From Blautia glucerasea (GTDB lineage Bacteria; Bacillota; Clostridia; Lachnospirales; Lachnospiraceae), in assembly GCF_013304385.1 (NCBI RefSeq), contig NZ_JAAITU010000035.1, positions 1-48,407 of the forward strand: DNA of 48,407 nucleotides. The letters are read 5' to 3'. Each line of letters begins with the position of its first letter. Positions within the stretch are counted from its first letter, which is position 1. Below the pieces are notes generated by a model. That model had not been told where the DNA came from, did not search any database, and was given only the letters and a program-made list of their open reading frames with translations. This document shows positions 7,126-13,106 of the stretch, piece by piece. The position numbers were made by a program, and so were the translations under genes.

Positions 7126-8656
7126 AAGCAGAAATGCAAATTACTCAGCTGCTATCAATTATCTTCTGTTTGAACATGATGAAAAAACCGGGGAAAAGAT
7201 TATAGATGAATCCGGACGAAGCATCTTGCGAAAAGAGTTTTATATGGATGGGCTAAACTGTGATCCGATGTCTTTTGACAAGGAATGTGAACTGACAAAT
7301 GCTCATTTTCACAAAAATAAGAAACGTGAAGATATCAAAAGTCACCACTACATTATCAGCTACGATCCGAGCGATGTTACAGAAAACGGACTTACCGGAC
7401 CAAGAGCACACGCAATCAGTTTGGAACTTGCAAAGCAGATGTTTCCCGGATATCAGGCACTGATAGTTACTCATACCGATGGTCACAATGAATCTGGAAA
7501 TATCCATACTCACATCGTCATCAACAGTGTGAGGAAGACTGCAGTGGAAAGGCAGCCTTATATGGATAAACCACATGAGGAAGCCGCCGGTTACAAGCAT
7601 CGTTCCACTGATAAATTCATGAGCACTTTTAAGAAAACTGTCATGGATCGGTGCCAACAGGAAGGACTTCACCAGATAGATCTTCTTGCACCGGCTGAGA
7701 AAAAAATCACTCAGAAAGAGTATATGGCACAGAAACACGGACAGCAAAAAATGGATGAGATCAATCAGAAAATCATCGAAGATGGTCTCAAACCAACATC
7801 CACTGTGTTCCTTACACAGAAGGAATATTTGCGAAATGCGATTAATGAATGTGCTGCCACTTCCAATAGTTTTGATGAATTCCAATCCAAACTTCTGGAA
7901 CAATTTCAGATTTCTGTAATTGAGCATCGTGGCAGATACAGCTATCTTCATCCTGATCGACAGAAGAGGATCACTGAACGTGCACTTGGAACACGATATG
8001 GAAAAGCACACCTGGAACAGACCTTCTTACGCAAGGATCCACTGACCATTCTCTACGTCAGATCTCACCTGCGCCTGGTTGTAAATCTCCAGACAAATGT
8101 GAAAGCAATGCAGAGCCCAGCTTATGCTCATCGGGTAAAACTTTCTAACCTGCAGCAAATGGCAAATACCATTATCTATGTGCAGGAGCATGGATTTGAT
8201 ACACAGTCAGATCTGAAAAACACATTGCTTGCATCAAAGCAGGAACTGGCTGAACTGCAGACACAGTTTACTCAGCATCGATCCAATCTAAGAATCCTAA
8301 ACGAGCAAATTCGTTATACCGGACAGTACTATGCAAATAAGGAAGTTTATTCCCAGTTTTCAAAAGCAAAGTACAAAGGAAAGTACCGGAAAGAACATGC
8401 GAAGGAAATTCAGAAATATGAAGAAGCCAGAGATTGGCTGAGATCCTTTTATCAGGATGGAAAGATGACAAGCCTAAAAACCCTGACTTTACAAAAAGAA
8501 AAACTGCAACAGCAGATAGCTTCCGAAGAAGAAGCAATAAGCAGCTTGAAAGAAAAATTAAAAGATCTGGATACTGCCGATCAGAATGTTGATTTCATTC
8601 TTCAGATGCAGATTCCGGAACCAGTAAGATCAAAAACCAAGGATCTCGAAAGATAA
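7103..8656 (+). CDS. Relaxase / mobilization nuclease (MobA/VirD2-like, MobP class)
   Basis: A 517-residue protein. The N-terminal 200 residues form the relaxase domain: candidate catalytic tyrosines near residues 14-20 (NANYSAAINYL) and the metal-binding histidine motif HTDGHNESGNIHTHIVIN at about residues 124-141, with H135 and H137 in the final HxH. The C-terminal 250 residues are helical and highly charged, with coiled-coil-like stretches near residues 370-510, probably for contact with the coupling protein or oriT complex. It should nick oriT and stay covalently bound to the 5 prime end of the transferred strand. It is coupled to mobC by overlap. Its strand is opposite to that of the T4SS genes. 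Confidence 0.9.
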   Translation: MAIVKHIKSRNANYSAAINYLLFEHDEKTGEKIIDESGRSILRKEFYMDGLNCDPMSFDKECELTNAHFHKNKKREDIKSHHYIISYDPSDVTENGLTGPRAHAISLELAKQMFPGYQALIVTHTDGHNESGNIHTHIVINSVRKTAVERQPYMDKPHEEAAGYKHRSTDKFMSTFKKTVMDRCQQEGLHQIDLLAPAEKKITQKEYMAQKHGQQKMDEINQKIIEDGLKPTSTVFLTQKEYLRNAINECAATSNSFDEFQSKLLEQFQISVIEHRGRYSYLHPDRQKRITERALGTRYGKAHLEQTFLRKDPLTILYVRSHLRLVVNLQTNVKAMQSPAYAHRVKLSNLQQMANTIIYVQEHGFDTQSDLKNTLLASKQELAELQTQFTQHRSNLRILNEQIRYTGQYYANKEVYSQFSKAKYKGKYRKEHAKEIQKYEEARDWLRSFYQDGKMTSLKTLTLQKEKLQQQIASEEEAISSLKEKLKDLDTADQNVDFILQMQIPEPVRSKTKDLER

Positions 8657-8685
8657 CCATCACAAAACAAAGGAGGAACTATCAC

Positions 8686-9012
8686 ATGACACAAGAAGAA
8701 TTTAATGTTGTATTTGAACTTCAGATGAGAAAATGTGCTGATATTCTGGCACATAAAAAGAAAGAATATACCGGTGACAATATTGACCGCCTCAGTGCAT
8801 TCAAGATTGCTGCCGCTTTACAAAACTGCGATCCAAAAGCAGCACTGGCCGGTATGATGTCGAAACATGTCGTATCCCTTTACGATATGTGTTATTCCAC
8901 TCTGTTACATTTTGACATGGAACAGTGGGATGAAAAAATCACAGACTGCATCAATTATCTGATCCTTTTAAAAGCTCTGGTAAAGGAGGAACAGGCCTAT
9001 GGATCACATTGA
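8686..9012 (+). CDS. DUF1599 / nucleotide modification associated (Nmad1-like) protein
   Basis: A 108-residue helical protein preceded by AAAGGAGG. Features such as CADILAHKKKEYTGDNIDRL, the FKIAAAL stretch and a later KH-S-DM helix fit the DUF1599 family (nucleotide modification associated domain 1). That family is common in phages near thymidylate synthase genes and has an incompletely known role. It lies 29 bases after the relaxase and overlaps the ThyX-like start by 14 bases, so it is part of the relaxase transcript. The context suggests a role in nucleotide pools or base modification of transferred DNA. The family call is from pattern memory only. Confidence 0.6.
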   Translation: MTQEEFNVVFELQMRKCADILAHKKKEYTGDNIDRLSAFKIAAALQNCDPKAALAGMMSKHVVSLYDMCYSTLLHFDMEQWDEKITDCINYLILLKALVKEEQAYGSH

Positions 9013-9778
9013 AACAGCTATCTTAAACTGCTATGGAATCCGGGAAGCAGAACAGAATATGGTCTTTGCTGCCAGACTCACACAACACGGTCATACGATC
9101 CAGAACATGGCAGATCTGATGGATCTTTACCGTCAATCCTACAGTCAGAAGACTGTAGAAAACATTGCAGGGCTTCCGCATCCAACCGTGCAGAAATTCA
9201 TGGTCATTACCGTAGCTGTTGTTGGTGCAAGCAGACGCTTCCTGGCACAGATCACAAGACATCAGAACGAAGTAAAGTACATGAGTGCATCTCTGCAGTA
9301 CAGCAATTATTCCGGTCATGCTGCATTTGCTATTCCATATGGAATCATGAAAGCAGATAAAGAAATCCAGGATATTTACAAGAAAAGCTGTCAGTCAGAT
9401 CTGGATCATTATGCAGAGCTTTGTGCCTTAGGCATTGATCATGATTCAGCCGGATATGCCACACCTCAGGGACTTCGAAACGTACTGATCATCAGCGCGA
9501 CACCTTACCAGTGGAAGCATATGATTGGCCAAAGAACCTGCCGAAGAAATACGGATGAAACAAGGATTGTGATGCTACAGATCTGGCAAAGATTGTACAA
9601 ATTAAGCCCAATCCTTTTTGCACCGGATCTTACCGGTCCATTCTGTCAGAGAGGAAGCTGCATGGAAAAACAGATGTCCTGCCAGAATCCTATTTCAAAG
9701 CTTTGGATACCGTCAGATATCTTAAAAGCAGATTATCCATTGCTCATCAGGAAGGAGGTGAGCAGCCATAAAGATTAA
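8999..9778 (+). CDS. ThyX-like (flavin-dependent thymidylate synthase) protein with a degenerate signature
   Basis: A 259-residue protein. ThyX enzymes make dTMP from dUMP using FAD, NADPH and methylenetetrahydrofolate. The central stretch FLAQITRHQNEVKYMSASLQ (about residues 81-100) lies where the ThyX signature RHR-x7-S is expected, and the later helix with RTCRRNTDETRIVMLQIW matches the C-terminal arginine-rich substrate region. However RHR is RHQ here, and the following S/N/E/S/R positions do not fit cleanly, so activity is uncertain. The ATG follows AAAGGAGG within the end of the DUF1599 gene. Its own end overlaps the probable dUTPase start by 11 bases. It may be a ThyX paralogue with a changed substrate. 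Confidence 0.65.
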   Translation: MDHIETAILNCYGIREAEQNMVFAARLTQHGHTIQNMADLMDLYRQSYSQKTVENIAGLPHPTVQKFMVITVAVVGASRRFLAQITRHQNEVKYMSASLQYSNYSGHAAFAIPYGIMKADKEIQDIYKKSCQSDLDHYAELCALGIDHDSAGYATPQGLRNVLIISATPYQWKHMIGQRTCRRNTDETRIVMLQIWQRLYKLSPILFAPDLTGPFCQRGSCMEKQMSCQNPISKLWIPSDILKADYPLLIRKEVSSHKD

Positions 9779-10181
9779 ACTGATTGACTTTGGTCTGAAA
9801 GCAGATCATCATCCCTTCCGGCCACATGAAAATGATGCCGGTGCGGATGTATTCATGCCTTATGATTGCGTATTAAAGCCAGGCGAAGTTGCGAGAATTC
9901 CGCTTGGATTTGGTCTCATCATCCCGGATGGATTTGCCGGATATGTCTTTCCACGAAGCAGCATGGCTGCAAAAGGACTGGTATGCGAACTTCCACCGAT
10001 TGACTCCGGTTACCGTGGTGAGATCCATGCCATTATCAGCAACGTGAGCACATCTTCTCAGATCATTCATAAAGACACACGCGTCGGTCAGCTGGTGATC
10101 ACACCGGTTGTGATTGCAGACTTTGTCCTGGATCTCGGTGAAGAACGAGGAACTGGGGCTTTTGGAAGCACAGGAGAATAA
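9768..10181 (+). CDS. dut: dUTP diphosphatase (trimeric dUTPase), probable AUA start
   Basis: dUTPase hydrolyses dUTP to dUMP and PPi, which limits uracil in DNA and feeds thymidylate synthesis. All five family motifs are visible: AGADVFM, PRSS, PPIDSGYRGEIHA, RVGQL and a glycine-rich RGTGAFGSTG end (the usual second G of GG is A). Motif 1 lies upstream of the first ATG (9855), so that ATG cannot be the true start. The frame upstream is closed by TGA at 9759. The best start is ATA at 9768, placed 9 bases after GGAGG, giving 137 residues (KIKLIDFGLKADHHPF after the first). It overlaps the ThyX-like gene and fits its dUMP-using role. Confidence 0.85.
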   Translation: MKIKLIDFGLKADHHPFRPHENDAGADVFMPYDCVLKPGEVARIPLGFGLIIPDGFAGYVFPRSSMAAKGLVCELPPIDSGYRGEIHAIISNVSTSSQIIHKDTRVGQLVITPVVIADFVLDLGEERGTGAFGSTGE

Positions 10182-10185
10182 TACT

Positions 10186-10464
10186 ATGATTACATTTGGA
10201 AGAAAATTAAAACACTTAAGACAGAAAAATCATCTCACCCAGAAAGAACTTGGCATGGCTGTTGGATTTCCCGACAGCTGTGCTGATGTCCGGATTGCTC
10301 AGTATGAAAGCGATGTCCGAACACCAAAAGAGGATCTTATGAAAATCTTTGCATCAACACTCGGTGTTCCGGTTGAACTCTTTACTGTACCGGTACTCTC
10401 AGAACCTAGGGAATATGAGACGGCGGAGTATTGGAGGTATGAGTTAGGGGCGGAACTAGATTAA
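10186..10464 (+). CDS. Xre-family helix-turn-helix regulator
   Basis: A 92-residue protein starting at the ATG at 10186, preceded by AGGAG 10 bases upstream. Residues 5-65 form a Cro/CI-type HTH (LRQKNHLTQKELGMAVGF, then RIAQYESDVRTPKEDL). There is a small insert (PDSCADV) between recognition elements, and the C-terminal 25 residues are short and acidic. It follows the dUTPase by 4 bases, so it is the last gene of the relaxase-nucleotide transcript and could be an autoregulator of it. A terminator follows at 10483. The family is certain; the target is inferred. Confidence 0.85.
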   Translation: MITFGRKLKHLRQKNHLTQKELGMAVGFPDSCADVRIAQYESDVRTPKEDLMKIFASTLGVPVELFTVPVLSEPREYETAEYWRYELGAELD

Positions 10465-10482
10465 TTGTCATAATACTGATAT

Positions 10483-10515
10483 GAGGCAACGGATTTTCCG
10501 CTGCCTCGCTTTTAT
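10483..10515 (+). terminator. Terminator of the relaxase-nucleotide operon
   Basis: GAGGCA (10483-10488) pairs with TGCCTC (10502-10507), with inner CGG/CCG pairs, followed by GCTTTTATCATTTT. It comes 18 bases after the Xre gene stop. Confidence 0.75.
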
Positions 10516-10594
10516 CATTTTGAGGGTAATTGAAAATATCCTCCTGTGTTGAGCAATCCTCTTTTTCTGCGCTTTATCTGCATATCTATATATT

Positions 10595-11023
10595 TCATTT
10601 TATTTCTGTTCCATCGATAAAAAGCACATATTTATCCGGATTATGAACAATATCATAATCTTTTCCATATTCAATCGGTCTAAATTCTATCTGCATAATG
10701 GATTTTCCATTTTCGATATCTTCTTTCCAAGAATATACGGTCATATCAAGGCTGGTTGCATATCCATGATCTGTAGAAAATTTTATTGAATGAAATGAAT
10801 TCTCTTTGTACATTTTTAAAAGCAGTCTTGTAAATGCTTCTTTATCAGAAATATTTTTTCTGTTAGCAACTACTGTAAGATTCTCATCTCTATTCATAGA
10901 AAAACTGCCAACTACATCTGGCTCACCTTCTTTATGCTTTAATAAGCTTTTCCCAATTATCATTCCAACAATAATCGAAAAAACGATAGCAACAAATACA
11001 AGTGTTATATTTTTTTTCTTCAT
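10595..11023 (-). CDS. Membrane-anchored or secreted small protein
   Basis: A 142-residue protein with a basic start (MKKKN), one hydrophobic segment at residues 6-24 and a soluble, extracytoplasmic C-terminal domain of about 110 residues with mixed alpha-beta composition. There is no lipobox. AAGGA lies about 10 bases before the ATG. I recognise no family. It is transcribed toward the end of the relaxase operon and is separated from the Xre gene at 11139-11453 by 115 bases, with no clear link to either. It may be cargo of the element. Confidence 0.5.
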   Translation of the reverse strand: MKKKNITLVFVAIVFSIIVGMIIGKSLLKHKEGEPDVVGSFSMNRDENLTVVANRKNISDKEAFTRLLLKMYKENSFHSIKFSTDHGYATSLDMTVYSWKEDIENGKSIMQIEFRPIEYGKDYDIVHNPDKYVLFIDGTEIK

Positions 11024-11138
11024 TTTATCAAGTTCCTTAGAATTATATATAAGTCTTTAGAACTACTATATCATATTTTCACGTTAAACCAAATAAAAAA
11101 GAAGAGCAATAAGCCCTTCCATCTTCTTATTCACGTAT

Positions 11139-11453
11139 TTATTCCACCAATGCTCTCACTGCATTGATAATTCTCTGTTGCTTTTCTTTAGGTAGTTTCT
11201 CTATCATTTCAGATAATTCATTCGTAACGCCGCTAACCGAATGTGTCACAACATCAATCAATAGTGTATCTGCTGAAACATCTAATGTATTTGCAATCGC
11301 AATAAAAGTATCAAGTTTTGTTACTTTCAGTCCTCTCTCTATAACACTTACATGAGTTGGACTCAAGTTTACCAGTGCTGCCAATTCTTCTTGTGTAAGA
11401 TTCTTAGCTTCCCTTGCAGCTTTTATTCTCTGACCAACCGCCTTTAAATCCAT
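11139..11453 (-). CDS. Xre-family HTH regulator
   Basis: A 104-residue protein. Residues 6-62 form a typical HTH (IKAAREAKNLTQEELAALV, then HVSVIERGLKVTKLDTF). The C-terminal 40 residues form a helical region (ELSEMIEKLPKEKQQRIINA) seen in dimeric SinR-like regulators. GGAGG lies 8 bases before the ATG. The leader holds an inverted repeat (11479-11503) that may be its operator. It stands between the relaxase block and the conjugation module and could regulate either. It is clearly different in sequence from the Xre protein at 10186-10464. Confidence 0.85.
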   Translation of the reverse strand: MDLKAVGQRIKAAREAKNLTQEELAALVNLSPTHVSVIERGLKVTKLDTFIAIANTLDVSADTLLIDVVTHSVSGVTNELSEMIEKLPKEKQQRIINAVRALVE

Positions 11454-11478
11454 TGTGACACCTCCTTTAGACCGAATT

Positions 11479-11503
11479 ATCGTTCTAAAATTAGTATAAC
11501 GAT
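11479..11503 (-). promoter_or_regulatory. Possible autoregulatory operator of the Xre gene
   Basis: ATCGTT (11479-11484) and AACGAT (11498-11503) form a perfect 6-bp dyad with 13 bases between. A TATACT-like sequence is included when read on the minus strand. It lies 26-50 bases before the Xre start. The operator role is inferred from position and symmetry. Confidence 0.45.
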
Positions 11504-11565
11504 TGATCTTTAAAACATACAGAATCTACAGATTGTCAACTTATTCTTTAGAACTATTTTAAATT

Positions 11566-11600
11566 AAAAAGGCCCAAAAGGGCACTTTCTCTTTTGAGCC
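11566..11600 (-). terminator. Terminator at the end of the conjugation module
   Basis: GGCCCAAAAG (11571-11580) pairs, with wobble, to CTTTTGAGCC (11591-11600). On the minus strand it is followed by TTTTT. It comes 78 bases after the last gene of the long minus-strand module. Confidence 0.75.
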
Positions 11601-11677
11601 TATACACTTTATCAGCTAACGTATTTTGCTTTCATTTTTTCTCATGGTCATGAGGCTTTTTTCTCTTAAATCGCATT

Positions 11678-11968
11678 CTATGAATCCTTCGATTGCTCTT
11701 TCTGTTCTTCAATAATTCGTTCGGTTGCTTTATGAATTCTATCCTTGGAATAGGGTGGTCTTAAATTCAATGATAACCGCCCTTTTTTAATCATATACGT
11801 TTCACTACCATCCTCCGAAGATCCTTTCAACCAGCAATCATCCGGATACTTCTCCGCAAAAGACCTCAACCGTTTCTGCAAGTTCTGATTGAAGGTATAC
11901 ACATCATAGAATCCATCATCTTCATTAGTCAGAATAATCGTTTCTTTTTCACACTTTAACCTTCGCAT
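11678..11968 (-). CDS. Conserved small hypothetical protein of clostridial conjugative elements
   Basis: A 96-residue charged soluble protein. The stretch YTFNQNLQKRLRSFAEKYPD and the later MIKKGRLSLNLRPPYSKDR recall a small protein often found at this place in Tn1549-like elements. I know of no assigned function and see no catalytic motif. It follows the YodL-DUF4316 gene by 3 bases and is the last gene before the terminator at 11566-11600. It is probably cotranscribed with the replication/processing part of the module. Confidence 0.6.
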   Translation of the reverse strand: MRRLKCEKETIILTNEDDGFYDVYTFNQNLQKRLRSFAEKYPDDCWLKGSSEDGSETYMIKKGRLSLNLRPPYSKDRIHKATERIIEEQKEQSKDS

Positions 11969-11971
11969 ATT

Positions 11972-12856
11972 CTATCCCCGCTTTCTTTCCATTTCCTGAT
12001 CCAGGTACTTTGGTATCGGCTTTCCGGACCGGCGAGCAATGGCAATCTGTTTCTGATGCAGTCGTTTGATTACGGACCTTCGTTTCTTAGGTTTATTATT
12101 TTGTTGATTTCGGGACGTCTGTTTGTTATTGCGTGCATCAGAAATTTTTTCCAGGTTCTTCTTCTGATTATTCACCAGACCGTCCACCATATCATAGTTA
12201 GCTTCTGTACCAGATTCTCTGCTTCGTTCATAAGTGCCGTTCTGGTAGAATTTCTGGTAATGTTCCAGACGGATTTTACCATCTTGTTTTAGCTGTTCGA
12301 CCGGATTTAGCGGTACCTGCTGTTGGATGTAATCATGAATCTTTTGTTTTGTCTTTTCATCGAATTTCTTACATTCTTCGACAACCATTTTTCCATAAGC
12401 ATCCAGGATAACACCCTGGGCCTGATCTCGGTATACCTGATGTTCCATCAAATAAAACTGTTTTCCATCAATAATGACGGTGTCTGTTGCAATCCAGTTC
12501 CCCTTTTTCCCATCAATCTGATAATTCTCAGTTTCCATAGTGATCAGTGCACCGGATGTGTTGATACGAATAAATCCGGCCAGATACTGTGGATAGTTCT
12601 CATCTACATAGTAGCAGCTGATTTCTCCATTCTTGTTCAATACGAGCACGTCACTGACTTCGCATTGATTTTTCGTCCGTTTCCAGATGTCAGCGACTTT
12701 TTCATTTTCCTGCATTTCATGAATCGAGATTAATCGGTAATTTTCGACAGTAATCGACACATTCTGCTGTCTTGCCTCTTGATATGGCAGATGCCACAGT
12801 GCTTTTCCTGCTGTCTGCTGATCTACTCGGTAGACTGCAAATTGATTAAGCTTCAT
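11972..12856 (-). CDS. YodL / DUF4316-type mobile-element protein
   Basis: A 294-residue protein. I chose the ATG at 12856 because GGAGG lies 9 bases before it, inside the end of the TTRAP gene. Residues 1-105 match a YodL-like domain (LNQFAVYRVDQQTAGKALW, a VSDVLVLNKNGE strand, then YYVD). The middle holds a second beta-rich unit (residues 110-165), and the basic helical tail (RRSVIKRLHQKQIAIARRSG) fits the DUF4316 C-terminus. The YodL domain is also present at the C-terminal side of the JAB-ArdC fusion two genes upstream, so the two may bind the same partner. The biochemical role is unknown. Confidence 0.7.
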   Translation of the reverse strand: MKLNQFAVYRVDQQTAGKALWHLPYQEARQQNVSITVENYRLISIHEMQENEKVADIWKRTKNQCEVSDVLVLNKNGEISCYYVDENYPQYLAGFIRINTSGALITMETENYQIDGKKGNWIATDTVIIDGKQFYLMEHQVYRDQAQGVILDAYGKMVVEECKKFDEKTKQKIHDYIQQQVPLNPVEQLKQDGKIRLEHYQKFYQNGTYERSRESGTEANYDMVDGLVNNQKKNLEKISDARNNKQTSRNQQNNKPKKRRSVIKRLHQKQIAIARRSGKPIPKYLDQEMERKRG

Positions 12857-13106
12857 AGGCATCATCCTCCAAGTTATTCAGATAATAATTCAGATCCAGA
12901 GAATAGTAGTATTTGTCTTCGATCTGCTGTAATTTTCCAACTGTAGAATTGATGATCTCAATTATTTCATCATTCTCAGGATCACTTTCTTCCTGTTCCA
13001 AAACTTCCAAAGCTTCTTTCAGTGTTTGGATTGTTTCTTCCTTTGTGTGCTGCTGGAAGATAGCAGTAATAGTCAGTTCGTTTTCTTCCAGGTTTACATT
13101 TCTCAT
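12846..13106 (-). CDS. TTRAP-family transposon-transfer assisting protein
   Basis: An 86-residue acidic helical protein. Features such as KEETIQTLKEALEVLEQEES and the ending YYSLDLNYYLNNLEDD fit the TTRAP family (transposon-encoded transfer-assisting proteins) found in this position in many clostridial elements. A G-rich Shine-Dalgarno lies about 10 bases before the ATG. It overlaps the stop of the JAB-ArdC gene by 4 bases and the start of the YodL-DUF4316 gene by 11, so the three are translationally linked. The mechanism is unknown. Confidence 0.7.
   Translation of the reverse strand: MRNVNLEENELTITAIFQQHTKEETIQTLKEALEVLEQEESDPENDEIIEIINSTVGKLQQIEDKYYYSLDLNYYLNNLEDDAYEA

Noticed and set aside
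7253-8011. Minus-strand open frame of 252 codons
   Set aside because: It is the shadow of the relaxase gene, whose motifs are unmistakable.
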